From Thermoplasmata archaeon (GTDB lineage Archaea; Thermoplasmatota; Thermoplasmata; Methanomassiliicoccales; Methanomethylophilaceae): a stretch of DNA of 64,000 nucleotides. The translations under genes and the position numbers were made by a program. A model generated the notes under the pieces. It did not search any database and was not told the DNA's origin. It saw only the letters and a list, made by a program, of their open reading frames with translations. Positions 27,446-36,461 of the stretch are shown here, one piece after another. Location of the stretch: NCBI GenBank assembly GCA_015063285.1, contig SUST01000002.1, forward strand, positions 124,001 to 188,000. Direction: 5' to 3'. Each line of letters opens with the position of its first letter. Within the stretch, counting starts at the first letter, position 1.

Positions 27446-29104
27446 TCAGCTTAATTCGCTGTATTCCTTTCTCCTGATGAATACCCTGAGTACTAGGAGC
27501 ACTCCGATAATCAGTGCAATTCCGACAAGAAGAGGGATCCAGGGACTCTGCATCACTCCAGCCAGGATGAAACAGACTGCAGAGACGGCAGCCACTGTCA
27601 GAGCATACGGGAACTGAGTGTTCACGTGTGTGATCAGATCGCATTCAGCACCGGTACTGGCCATGATGGTGGTATCGGAAATGGGTGAGCAGTGGTCTCC
27701 GAACACGGCTCCCGCCATACATGCGGACATGCTGATGACCATCATGGTCGGGTCGGTGAGGAACAGGGCCATACAGATTGGGATCAGGATACCGAAAGTT
27801 CCCCATGAGGTTCCGGTAGCGAATGCCAAGAACATACCTACGACGAACACGATGAACGGGATGATGAATTCGACACCGGATCCGTAACTCTGCACCAGGT
27901 CTGCGACGAACAGATCCGCTCCCATCAGGTCAATGGTTCCCTTCAGGGTCCAAGCAAGGATAAGGATCATGATCGCAGGGAACATGGCCTTGAATCCCTC
28001 AGGTATGGATGCCCATACATCATCGAATACGATGACCTTCCTGTAGTAGTAGAAGGCAAGGGTGAACATGAATGCGAAGAATGCTCCGAGCGGGAGTCCG
28101 ACGGTAGCATCACAGTTGCTGAGCATGCTGTAGAAGTCAGTACCGCCGTACAGGTATCCGGTGAAGAGCATTCCGAGGACACAGAACACAACAAGGATGA
28201 CGATTGGGACGACAAGGTCCGTGACAGTTCCCTTGTGGTCGCTGATATCGGTATCCTCTATGCTGTCCGCGCGTCCGTCAGAGAATAGGTCTCCTCTCTC
28301 CTTCGCATTCTTCTCGTACTTTCTCATCGGTCCGTAGTCGAACTTCAGCAGGACGATAACGATGATGAAAACGATGGTCAGAAGCGCATAGAAGTTGTAG
28401 GGAATTGTGCTGACGAAGGTCTCGAAAGCCCCCTTGTCCGCGATGTATCCTGAAACGGCTGCGGCCCATGAGGAAACGGGTGCGATGATACAGATGGGTG
28501 CCGCTGTCGCGTCGATGAGGTATGCGAGCTTGGCACGAGACACGTTGTATTCATCGGTAACGGGTTTCATCACAGTACCGACGGTAAGGCAGTTGAAGTA
28601 ATCATCAATGAAGATGATGCATCCGAAGAGCATGGTCATCAGCTGCGACTGCTCGCGGGTCTTCAGTTTCTCCCTGGACCAGTTGGCCAAAGCCGCAGTT
28701 CCTCCAGCCCTCCTCATCAGGAACACGAATGCTCCGAGGATGATCAGGAAGGCACAGATACCTATGTTTCCGAGACTGCCGAGAGTCGCGGCCAATCCTT
28801 GGATGTTGTCATCCAGGTTTCCTGTGAAAAGGGCCATGAATGCAACTTCGATGTCCAGCTGGGAATAGATGATCACTCCTGCAACTATTCCGCAGAACAG
28901 GGCAGTATACACTCTTCTTGTAATCAATGCAAGTCCTATAGCGATAACAGGTGCTGCCAGACTCCATAGCATATACGAATCGCCGTTGTGATCATCATCG
29001 ATGTAGATCGACTCTATTTCCGGTGGGAAAATGGCCACAAGTGCGATTACTACAGCCAGGACGGCAACTACTGTGATTGCTGTCGTTTTTGTAGAAGCCA
29101 CCAT
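27446..29104 (-). CDS. nhaC: Na+/H+ antiporter, NhaC family
   Basis: A 552-aa ion-transporter-superfamily protein with about 12 hydrophobic segments. Signature stretches are IIFIDDYFNCLTVGTVMKP near residue 183 and FATGTSWGTFGILIPI near 420, followed by GDHCSPISDTTI with the conserved Asp/His. It exchanges Na+ for H+ to hold cytoplasmic pH and sodium. An SD-like GAGGAAG lies about 8 bp before the ATG. A TATA-like element is at about 29145-29153, and three direct GATATTCGTA repeats lie further upstream, suggesting regulated expression. Confidence 0.92.
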   Translation of the reverse strand: MVASTKTTAITVVAVLAVVIALVAIFPPEIESIYIDDDHNGDSYMLWSLAAPVIAIGLALITRRVYTALFCGIVAGVIIYSQLDIEVAFMALFTGNLDDNIQGLAATLGSLGNIGICAFLIILGAFVFLMRRAGGTAALANWSREKLKTREQSQLMTMLFGCIIFIDDYFNCLTVGTVMKPVTDEYNVSRAKLAYLIDATAAPICIIAPVSSWAAAVSGYIADKGAFETFVSTIPYNFYALLTIVFIIVIVLLKFDYGPMRKYEKNAKERGDLFSDGRADSIEDTDISDHKGTVTDLVVPIVILVVFCVLGMLFTGYLYGGTDFYSMLSNCDATVGLPLGAFFAFMFTLAFYYYRKVIVFDDVWASIPEGFKAMFPAIMILILAWTLKGTIDLMGADLFVADLVQSYGSGVEFIIPFIVFVVGMFLAFATGTSWGTFGILIPICMALFLTDPTMMVISMSACMAGAVFGDHCSPISDTTIMASTGAECDLITHVNTQFPYALTVAAVSAVCFILAGVMQSPWIPLLVGIALIIGVLLVLRVFIRRKEYSELS

Positions 29105-29144
29105 AACAATACTTCCTCGAGTGAAGTGTAATTGTGCTGGCCAT

Positions 29145-29153
29145 GTTTTAATG
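29145..29153 (-). promoter_or_regulatory. nhaC TATA-like element
   Basis: The minus strand has CATTAAAAC about 41-49 bp before the nhaC start, which would leave a leader of about 20 nt that includes the ribosome site. Confidence 0.4.
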
Positions 29154-29171
29154 ATTGTTGCACATCAATTC

Positions 29172-29232
29172 GATATTCGTAAAATTGATTCTGATATTCG
29201 TAGAAAACTAAGTACATTCAATGATATTCGTA
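29172..29232. repeat. Three direct repeats of GATATTCGTA upstream of nhaC
   Basis: Identical 10-mers occur at 29172-29181, 29193-29202 and 29223-29232, with start-to-start spacing of 21 and 30 bp (two and three helical turns). A shorter inverted match, TTACGAA, follows at 29261-29267. They lie 20-80 bp upstream of the nhaC TATA-like element, in a gap otherwise empty of genes (29105-29286). This geometry suits a regulator binding one face of the DNA. Confidence 0.65.
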
Positions 29233-29286
29233 TTCTAAGACTGCCATTGCAAATAGTTAGTTACGAAGTGGTAAAAGATGGAAAAA

Positions 29287-29309
29287 TGCCGGGTTTCCCC
29301 GGCAGAATT
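29287..29309 (-). terminator. Hairpin terminator of thrS
   Basis: TGCCGGG-TTTC-CCCGGCA at 29287-29304; on the minus strand it is followed by five T residues. Confidence 0.55.
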
Positions 29310-29317
29310 GTTTTGGA

Positions 29318-31072
29318 TCAGACTCTGTCGTTGATCTCTTTCTGGACGTCAGCGATGAAGTCGTCCAGCTTGACGGTTCCCTGGTCTCCGCCATCCCTTT
29401 TCCTGACGGTTACGACGGTACCATCCTGGACCTCAGTCTCTCCGAGGACCAGCATGTACGGGACCTTCTGCAGCTGAGCCTCACGGATCTTGTATCCGAT
29501 CTTCTCACCCCTGTTGTCCAGCTTTGCCCTGATGCCGGCGGCCTTGAGCTTGTTGTAGACCTGCTCGGCATAATCGAAGGATTTCTCCGAAACGGACAGC
29601 ACTCTGACCTGCACGGGTGCGAGCCAGGTGGGGAACTTTCCTCCGTAGTGCTCGATGAGGATTCCCATGAACCTGTCGATGGATCCGTAGATGACACGGT
29701 GGATCATGATCGGCCTGTGCTTCTCTCCGTCGGCACCGATGTAGTTGAGATCGAACCTCTGCGGGAGCTGGAAGTCCAGCTGGATGGTTCCGCACTGCCA
29801 GGTCCTTCCAAGAGAGTCCTCCACGTGGAAGTCGATCTTGGGTCCGTAGAATGCTCCGTCACCCTCGTGGATAGCATATTCTCTTCCGAGGGAATCCAGA
29901 GCCTGCTTGAGACCGTTGGTGGCCATCTCCCACTCCTCGTCGGTTCCCATGGAGTTCTCGGGCCTGGTGGAGAGTTCGATGTGGTAGTTGAAACCGAATT
30001 TGCTGTAGACCTCGTCGACGAGCCTGACGACTCCGGCGATCTCCTGGGGGATCTGCTCGGGGGTCATGAATATATGGGCATCGTCCTGGGTGAAGCACCT
30101 TACCCTGAACAGACCGTGCAGGGTTCCGGACCTCTCGTGCCTGTGGACGGTACCGAGCTCTCCCATCCTGAGGGGCAGCTCCTTGTACGAGTGGTTCTCG
30201 TTCTTGTAAACGAGGATGCATCCAGGACAGTTCATCGGCTTGATGCAGTGGATCTGGTCGTCGATGACGGTGGTGTACATGTTCTCCTTGTAGTGGTCCC
30301 AGTGACCGGACCTCAGCCAGAGCTGCTGGTCGAGGATCATGGGGGTGGAGATCTCATGGTAGTTTTCCCTGGTGTGGAGCTCCCTCCAGTATTCGATGAG
30401 GGTGTTCCTGAGAATCATTCCCTTCGGGAGGTAGAACGGGAATCCCTGTCCCTCCTCCATGATGGCGAAGAGTCCGAGTTCCTTTCCGAGCTTCCTGTGG
30501 TCCCTCTTCTTGGCCTCCTCGAGCATGGTGAGGTACTTCTCCAGGGATTCTTTGGATTCCCATGCGGTTCCGTAGATACGGGAGAGCATCTTGTTCTTTT
30601 CGTCCCCTCTCCAGTAGGCTCCCGCAATGGATGTGAGCTTGAACGCTTTGACCGCTTTGGTGTAAAGTGCGTGCGGTCCCGCACACAGGTCTACGAATTC
30701 TCCCTGCTTGTAGAAGCTGATCCTGGCATCCTGGGGCAGATCGACCACCAGCTGCACCTTGTAGATCTCTCCTTTCGATTTCAGATAGTCGATGGCCTCC
30801 TGTCTGGACATCGTGTAGGTCTCGAGCTTCAGGTTCTCCTTGACTATCTTCTTCATCTCTGCTTCGATCTTCTCAAGGTCCTCGGGAACGAAACCGCCTT
30901 CCTTGTCGAAATCGTAGTAGAATCCGTCTTCAATCGCTGGTCCGATGGCGAGCTTGGTCCCGGGGTAGATCCTCTGGACAGCCTGAGCCATCACGTGGGC
31001 AGCGGTGTGCCTGATGACCTTAAGCTCATCTTCGCACTCATTGACGCTGCCGTCGTTGTACAAAGCTTTCAT
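29318..31072 (-). CDS. thrS: Threonyl-tRNA synthetase, bacterial type lacking TGS domain
   Basis: A class II synthetase of about 584 aa that charges tRNA-Thr. The N2 editing domain begins almost at once (HTAAHVMAQAV near residue 20; CAGPHALYT near 125), so the N-terminal TGS domain of standard bacterial ThrRS (about 60 aa) is missing. Catalytic-core motifs follow: the zinc-site KPMNCPGC near 283, motif 2 RMGELGTVHRHERSG near 305-319, and motif 3 and the anticodon-binding domain at the end. The D-aminoacyl-tRNA-deacylase-like N-terminal domain common in archaeal ThrRS is not there. I chose ATG 31072 because GTGAT precedes it at SD distance; an in-frame ATG at 31099 would add nine residues. Confidence 0.92.
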   Translation of the reverse strand: MKALYNDGSVNECEDELKVIRHTAAHVMAQAVQRIYPGTKLAIGPAIEDGFYYDFDKEGGFVPEDLEKIEAEMKKIVKENLKLETYTMSRQEAIDYLKSKGEIYKVQLVVDLPQDARISFYKQGEFVDLCAGPHALYTKAVKAFKLTSIAGAYWRGDEKNKMLSRIYGTAWESKESLEKYLTMLEEAKKRDHRKLGKELGLFAIMEEGQGFPFYLPKGMILRNTLIEYWRELHTRENYHEISTPMILDQQLWLRSGHWDHYKENMYTTVIDDQIHCIKPMNCPGCILVYKNENHSYKELPLRMGELGTVHRHERSGTLHGLFRVRCFTQDDAHIFMTPEQIPQEIAGVVRLVDEVYSKFGFNYHIELSTRPENSMGTDEEWEMATNGLKQALDSLGREYAIHEGDGAFYGPKIDFHVEDSLGRTWQCGTIQLDFQLPQRFDLNYIGADGEKHRPIMIHRVIYGSIDRFMGILIEHYGGKFPTWLAPVQVRVLSVSEKSFDYAEQVYNKLKAAGIRAKLDNRGEKIGYKIREAQLQKVPYMLVLGETEVQDGTVVTVRKRDGGDQGTVKLDDFIADVQKEINDRV

Positions 31073-31151
31073 GTTAATCACTTTCTTACCCGTCGACATA
31101 CGTACGCCGGCTGGGATTGTTTTAGGTGAAGGGTGGGTATGCTTTCTCTAT

Positions 31152-31162
31152 TTTATAGGTTG
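31152..31162 (-). promoter_or_regulatory. thrS TATA box
   Basis: The minus strand reads CCTATAAAATAG, about 80 bp before ATG 31072 and about 55 bp before ATG 31099, leaving a leader of some 30-60 nt. Confidence 0.45.
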
Positions 31163-31277
31163 CTATCGGGAGAACGGTTTTTGTGACATTCCAAACAGTG
31201 TTATGTCGGGCATTATTAATGTCAGTAAAGAGTTGCATCATACATCCAACATAGGGGGTGTCTAGCTGAGGTCCATC

Positions 31278-33008
31278 TTGCGTTTCCTGACATTGAAACA
31301 TTGGCTGCTGATAGCGGTCATGGCAGGATTCGTAGCATTGCAGGTGTGGATGGATCTGGAGATCCCCGGATATATGACGAAGATCACCGTCCTGCTCAAC
31401 AACGGCAGCCCTCCGGAAGCTATTTTCGAAGAGGGGTTGGGCATGATCCTCTGCTCCATCGGCAGTGTGATCTGCTCGATAAGTGCTGGAGGGGTTGCCG
31501 CATATGTTGCATCCGAATATGCGAAGATTCTTCGCAAGGAGCAGTTCAAGAAAGTCCAGTCGTTTTCCCCTGAGGAGATGAGCAGGTTCAACATCTACAG
31601 TCTGATCACCCGTTCTACCAATGATGTGACCCAAGTTCAGAACGCCGTTGCGAGGACCTCTCAGCTCATCGTGAAGGTTCCCGTGATGGTCTACATAGCG
31701 CTCACGAAGGTGGCCACAGGCAGCTGGGAATGGACCGAGGTCACTGCAATAGGTATCGCTGCGATCATCATCGTCCAGTCCTTCATGCTGTTCTATGTGA
31801 TCCCCAGATACAGGAAGGTACAGTGGTTCACCGATGACATGAACCGTACCGTCCGCGAGGGGATGTCCGGAGTAAGGGTCATCCGTGCATTCAATGCAGA
31901 GGAGTATCAGAACAAGAAGGCCGACGATGCCAATGACGCACTGACCGAGAACAACCTCTATGCCTCTCGTCTGCTGGCCTTCACACGTCCGTTCAACGGG
32001 GTGGTCCAGAACATCCTCACTGTCATGATCTATCTCTTGGGAGCCGGTATCATCATGGCTGCGGCGACCGAGGAGGATGCTCTCGCGGTGTTCTCCAACA
32101 TGGTCGTGTTCTCATCGTACATCCTGTATGTGGTATCGTCCTTCATCCTGCTAGCCCATGTGGCCATGGGATTGCCCAGGGCACTGGTTTCAGCCCGCCG
32201 TATCAATGATGTCATCAGTACAGACATCACCGTCGTCAACGGGAGCAGGACACAATCGGAGGACACGGATGTATGCATCTCCTTCAGGAATGTCTCCTTC
32301 GCATACCCTGACAGTTCCGGGGATACGCTGACCGACATCTCATTCGACGTGAAGCGCGGAGAGACTGTGGCGGTAATCGGGCAGACAGGTTCTGGAAAGA
32401 CATCATTGGTCAATCTGATTCCGCGTCTATTCGACACAACAGGAGGTTCGGTCTATGTGGATGGAGTCGATGTAAGGGAATACGATCTTGATGCATTGCG
32501 TTCCAAGATAGGTTATGCGACTCAGAAGCCGATGCTGTTCTCAGGTACAGCCGGATTCAATATAGGCTATGGATGCAAGGATGTCACCGATGAACAGATG
32601 ATGGAGGCAGCACGTGCAGCGTGCATAGACAGCTATCTCGATTCCAATGAGGGGCTGGACACCGTCATAGAGCAATTGGGTGCGAATCTGTCAGGAGGAC
32701 AGAAGCAGCGTATCTCCATCGCCCGTGCGGTGTGCAAGAAACCAGAGATCTACATCTTCGACGATACCTTCTCTGCTCTGGATTTCAAGACGGATCTGAA
32801 GGTGCGCAGCAATCTGAAGAGGATCACGGATAAGGCCACCACGGTCATCGTATCGCAGAGGATAAGCACCATCGCTGATGCCGACAGGATCATAGTGATC
32901 TCCGACGGAAGGATAGTCGGGTCCGGCAGGCATGATGAGCTGATGAGGGATTGCGACATCTACAAGGAGATGGCGAAGATCCAAGAGTTCGGAGAGGAGG
33001 GGCAATGA
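31278..33008 (+). CDS. ABC exporter half-transporter 1 (heterodimer, degenerate catalytic site)
   Basis: A 576-aa type IV ABC half-transporter: six membrane segments (to about residue 300) fused to an ATPase. Walker A is GQTGSGKT, the signature is LSGGQ and Walker B is IYIFDD followed by TFSALD. Aspartate replaces the catalytic glutamate after Walker B, as in the degenerate half of heterodimeric exporters (TM287/288, BmrCD). It begins with TTG at 31278, preceded by GAGGT at SD distance; an in-frame TAG at 31263 limits upstream alternatives. The next gene overlaps by 4 bp and encodes its partner. Likely drug or lipid export. Confidence 0.9.
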   Translation: MRFLTLKHWLLIAVMAGFVALQVWMDLEIPGYMTKITVLLNNGSPPEAIFEEGLGMILCSIGSVICSISAGGVAAYVASEYAKILRKEQFKKVQSFSPEEMSRFNIYSLITRSTNDVTQVQNAVARTSQLIVKVPVMVYIALTKVATGSWEWTEVTAIGIAAIIIVQSFMLFYVIPRYRKVQWFTDDMNRTVREGMSGVRVIRAFNAEEYQNKKADDANDALTENNLYASRLLAFTRPFNGVVQNILTVMIYLLGAGIIMAAATEEDALAVFSNMVVFSSYILYVVSSFILLAHVAMGLPRALVSARRINDVISTDITVVNGSRTQSEDTDVCISFRNVSFAYPDSSGDTLTDISFDVKRGETVAVIGQTGSGKTSLVNLIPRLFDTTGGSVYVDGVDVREYDLDALRSKIGYATQKPMLFSGTAGFNIGYGCKDVTDEQMMEAARAACIDSYLDSNEGLDTVIEQLGANLSGGQKQRISIARAVCKKPEIYIFDDTFSALDFKTDLKVRSNLKRITDKATTVIVSQRISTIADADRIIVISDGRIVGSGRHDELMRDCDIYKEMAKIQEFGEEGQ

Positions 33009-34795
33009 GCATGTCAGGCACCCCGGGTATGGGCTCATCCAAGAAGCCCGATAACTTCAAGGAAGCTTGGATCAACATATTCCATTACATCAAGCGCTAC
33101 CGCTTGCTGTTCATATTGACGGCGGTATGTTCCGCTATAGCATCGGGTCTGGCGCTGTTCGGCCCATATCTCCTCAGCGAGATGACTGACCTAATCCATG
33201 ATGGTCTGACATCCGAGATGGATATCGATGAGATCTGGAGGATCGGTTACATCCTCATAGGGATTTACGCGGTCAGCGGATTGCTGACGTTCTTCGAGAA
33301 CTATATGATGGCGACCGTCTCGCAGAGATGCGCACAGATGCTCCGCAGGGACATATCGAGGAAGATGAACAGCATCCCGCTGTATTACTTCGACAGGTCC
33401 TCCAAAGGGGATGTGATGAGCCGTGTCACCAATGATGTGGATACTCTTGGGATGTCCCTCAATCAGTGCATAGGTTCTCTGGTCACGGCAATCACCACGC
33501 TCGTGATATCGTTCATCCTTATGGCGATACTCGACATCCCCCTGACCCTGCTGTCGGTGGTGATAGCGGTTGCCGGATTCATAATAATCAAATCCATCGC
33601 GAAGCGCACCCAGAAGTACTTCAGGTCCCAGCAGAAGAGCCTCGGTGCGATGAACGGTCTCGTCGAGGAGCAGTACACCGGGCACACAGTAGTTTCCATC
33701 TATGCAGGACAGAAGGAAGCTATGGAAAGGTTCGACAGGATCAATGAGGAATTGGGCCGTACGGCTTTCAGGTCTCAGTTCCTCGGAGGCATATCAAGTC
33801 ACCTGAGCGGGCTCATAAGCAACATCGGATACGTTCTGATATGCGTGTCCGGTGCCATGCTCTATATGGACGGCATCATCTCGTTCGGGGTCATCGTCGC
33901 GTTCATGATCTATGTCAAGCTGTTCACCGGTGCCTTCAGTCAGATATCGGGAGCGATTGTGAGCATGCAATCCGTTGCAGCCGCAGCTGAACGCGTGTTC
34001 ATATTCCTCGGATACGAAGAGATGTCCAAGGAGGAAGAGACGGTCGACATGGATCGCGCCAAGGGCGAAGTGGAATTCAGGGACGTCTGCTTCGGCTATT
34101 CTCCAGACAAGGAGATCATCCATGACCTATCCTTGAAGGTGGAACCCGGTCAGAAGATCGCCATAGTCGGGCAGACGGGTGCCGGTAAGACCACCATGAT
34201 CAACCTGCTTATGAGGTTCTACGAAGTGGATTCCGGAGACATACTCATCGACGGCATCTCGGTGAGGGACCTCACCCGTCAGCAGGTACGCAACCTGTTC
34301 GGTATGGTGCTCCAGGAGACATGGATGTTCGAGGGCACGCTGAGAGAGAACATAGTCTTCAACAGGACCGACGTGAAGGACGAGGATCTCGACAGGGTAT
34401 GTGAAGCGGTAGGGCTGCATCATTTCATATCGTCGCTGCCCAACGGATATGATACGAAGATAAGCGACAACGATTCGATGTCCGTCGGCCAGAGGCAGCA
34501 GATCGCTATCGCCAGAGCGATGATCGACAACCCATCCATGATAATCTTGGATGAGGCGACAAGCTCTGTGGATCCACTCACTGAAAGGTTGATCAAGCAG
34601 GCAACCGACCGCATGATGGTAGGCCGCACCTCGTTCATAATCGCCCATAGGCTTTCCACCATAATCGACGCGGACCTTATCCTGGTCATGAAGGACGGAA
34701 GCATAGTCCAGACAGGAACCCATGAAGAGCTAGTGGCCAGTGAAGGTACATACAGGGAATTATACTACAGTCAGTTCGATATCGAGGACGAATGA
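33005..34795 (+). CDS. ABC exporter half-transporter 2 (heterodimer, catalytic partner)
   Basis: A 596-aa half-transporter with six membrane segments and a C-terminal ATPase. Walker A is GQTGAGKT, Walker B is IILDE with the catalytic glutamate, but the signature is MSVGQ rather than LSGGQ. In the heterodimer this gives one canonical ATP site (Walker motifs of this protein with LSGGQ of its partner) and one degenerate site. ATG 33005 overlaps the upstream stop by 4 bp (ATGA), so stoichiometric translation is expected. An upstream in-frame ATG inside the partner gene is not used here because it would encode a soluble extension. Confidence 0.92.
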   Translation: MSMSGTPGMGSSKKPDNFKEAWINIFHYIKRYRLLFILTAVCSAIASGLALFGPYLLSEMTDLIHDGLTSEMDIDEIWRIGYILIGIYAVSGLLTFFENYMMATVSQRCAQMLRRDISRKMNSIPLYYFDRSSKGDVMSRVTNDVDTLGMSLNQCIGSLVTAITTLVISFILMAILDIPLTLLSVVIAVAGFIIIKSIAKRTQKYFRSQQKSLGAMNGLVEEQYTGHTVVSIYAGQKEAMERFDRINEELGRTAFRSQFLGGISSHLSGLISNIGYVLICVSGAMLYMDGIISFGVIVAFMIYVKLFTGAFSQISGAIVSMQSVAAAAERVFIFLGYEEMSKEEETVDMDRAKGEVEFRDVCFGYSPDKEIIHDLSLKVEPGQKIAIVGQTGAGKTTMINLLMRFYEVDSGDILIDGISVRDLTRQQVRNLFGMVLQETWMFEGTLRENIVFNRTDVKDEDLDRVCEAVGLHHFISSLPNGYDTKISDNDSMSVGQRQQIAIARAMIDNPSMIILDEATSSVDPLTERLIKQATDRMMVGRTSFIIAHRLSTIIDADLILVMKDGSIVQTGTHEELVASEGTYRELYYSQFDIEDE

Positions 34796-34855
34796 TTCGT
34801 CTATCACGAAACGACCGGACATATGTTTATTTTACTGTTCAACTATAACGGATTC

Positions 34856-35299
34856 ATGGACCCTTTCACGATATCCTGTATACTCCTCGTCGTAGGTGCA
34901 TTATTCCTCATCTACGAGGCATTCGCACCCGGAGGATTTCTGGTAATCCCTGGCATCGTCCTGCTAGTACTGGGGGCAATTGGACTCTTTTGGCCCGACG
35001 TCCTCATGAGCATATGGGCACCGATAATCGCATTGATAGTCGCAGTACCTGTGACGATACTGACGCTCAAATTCTATCAGCATCTGGCGAAACCGGAGCC
35101 GCCGACAACTACTGTCGCGGAATCATTGGTCGGTAGGAGCGGAACGGTCGTCGTTCCTACTGAATCCGGGAATATGAAAGGCAAGGTCAAGATCGGCGGA
35201 GATCTGTGGTCCGCCACCTCCGACGAACCCCTCGAAGAGGGCGCAGAGGTAACAGTCGAGAGCAGTGAGGGCGTTCACGTCCATGTCCGCAGGAAATGA
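34856..35299 (+). CDS. NfeD-like membrane protein
   Basis: A 147-aa protein with two or three hydrophobic segments in the first 75 residues (ISCILLVVGALFLIYEAF, VIPGIVLLVLGAIGLF, IIALIVAVPVTILTL) and a C-terminal OB-fold-like domain (LVGRSGTVVV...). This is the short NfeD form without a protease domain. NfeD partners stomatin-like SPFH proteins in membrane quality control. The SPFH gene follows after 10 bp, which supports the call. ATG 34856 was chosen because a TATA-like TGTTTATTTT at 34824-34833 lies about 25-30 bp upstream. Confidence 0.85.
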   Translation: MDPFTISCILLVVGALFLIYEAFAPGGFLVIPGIVLLVLGAIGLFWPDVLMSIWAPIIALIVAVPVTILTLKFYQHLAKPEPPTTTVAESLVGRSGTVVVPTESGNMKGKVKIGGDLWSATSDEPLEEGAEVTVESSEGVHVHVRRK

Positions 35300-35309
35300 G
35301 GTGAAACGA

Positions 35310-36377
35310 ATGGATGAAATCATCATAATCCTGACGGCCGTCGTCATAGTGGCGGTCGTCCTGGTCGCAGTCAGCGGTATCAAGATCGTCAAGCCGTACG
35401 AGCAGGCGATCTATATGAGGCTGGGAAAGTTCGTCAGGGTCCTGAACCAGGGACTCAACGTTGTGTTCCCCCTCATCAATGAAGTCGTGAAGATGGACCT
35501 CCGTACCGAGGTGCTCGACGTTCCCAAGCAGGAGGTCATCACAAAGGACAACTCTCCTGTGGATGTCGATGCGGTCATCTACATCAAGGTAACCGATCCG
35601 AAGAATGCCTTCTTCGAGGTCACCAACTACAGGTTCGCCACCGTGAACCTCGCTCAGACCACGCTCAGATCCATCATAGGGGACATGGAGCTGGATGAGA
35701 TCCTTTCCTCCAGAGAGAAGATCAACGTCAGTCTGAGGGACATCCTCGACGAGAACACCGACAAGTGGGGTGTGAAGATCGAGGCCGTAGAGATCAGGGA
35801 GGTCAACCCTGCAAGGAAGGTCAAGGACTCGATGGAGGAGCAGACCTCGGCGGAGAGGAAGAGGCGTGCCGCCATCCTGGAGGCTGACGGTCAGAAGAGG
35901 GCTGCAATCCTCGAGGCAGAGGGAAAGAAGAGGTCCCGTATCCTGGAAGCAGAAGGTCTGAGGCAGTCGATGATCCTCGAAGCGGAAGGTAAGAGACTCG
36001 CCACCATCCTGGAAGGACAGGGAGAGGCACAGAAGCTGAGGATAATGGCCGTCGGTGCCGCATCCATGGATTCCAAGGCAATGTCCGTTCTTTCCATGCA
36101 GACCCTGCAGAAGGTCGGTGAGGGAGAATCATCCAAGATATTCTTCCCGCTGGAGGTCACCAAGCTGATCGAAGGCGTGTCTGAATACATGGGAACCGCC
36201 AAGAACGTTCCCGACAGGGAAGTGTCCGACGTGGACTCCATCCGTAAGGCCGTCGGCGATCCCGATGACATCCTCGGACCGATCCCGACCATCGAGGAGA
36301 TCAACGAGGAGACATCCAAGGCCGCCAGGGTAAAGGAAGAGATCGACGACGACATAATTCCGGACGAGAAGATCTGA
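35310..36377 (+). CDS. SPFH/stomatin-prohibitin family membrane protein
   Basis: A 355-aa protein with an N-terminal membrane anchor (about residues 3-22) and an SPFH domain (KIVKPYEQAIYMRLGKFVRVLNQGL onward). A charged helical region follows at about 170-240, and the acidic C-terminus is probably disordered. The helical part contains five near-perfect 11-residue repeats of the pattern R-x-A-I-L-E-A-E-G-x-K. SPFH proteins oligomerise into membrane rings that organise microdomains and control proteases. A GAGGTG ribosome site precedes ATG 35310. It is the second gene of the NfeD-SPFH operon and ends at a strong hairpin. Confidence 0.93.
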   Translation: MDEIIIILTAVVIVAVVLVAVSGIKIVKPYEQAIYMRLGKFVRVLNQGLNVVFPLINEVVKMDLRTEVLDVPKQEVITKDNSPVDVDAVIYIKVTDPKNAFFEVTNYRFATVNLAQTTLRSIIGDMELDEILSSREKINVSLRDILDENTDKWGVKIEAVEIREVNPARKVKDSMEEQTSAERKRRAAILEADGQKRAAILEAEGKKRSRILEAEGLRQSMILEAEGKRLATILEGQGEAQKLRIMAVGAASMDSKAMSVLSMQTLQKVGEGESSKIFFPLEVTKLIEGVSEYMGTAKNVPDREVSDVDSIRKAVGDPDDILGPIPTIEEINEETSKAARVKEEIDDDIIPDEKI

Positions 36378-36384
36378 AACAACA

Positions 36385-36406
36385 GGGGGCATAGCCCCCT
36401 TCTTTC
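36385..36406 (+). terminator. Hairpin terminator of the NfeD-SPFH operon
   Basis: GGGGGC-ATA-GCCCCC (36385-36399) is followed by TTCTTTC. Confidence 0.6.
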
Positions 36407-36461
36407 ATTCTGCAGTTTTTGTGCATAATTGTTTTTATATCGTTCCAATAATCCACGGCAC

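Noticed and set aside
29172-29232. CRISPR array
   Set aside because: The repeats are only 10 bp with irregular 11- and 20-bp spacers and there are no cas genes; operator sites are the better reading.
29648-31129. Long plus-strand open frame of about 490 codons
   Set aside because: It mirrors the thrS coding frame; composition is Val/Glu/Leu/Asp-rich with no recognisable domain or ribosome site.
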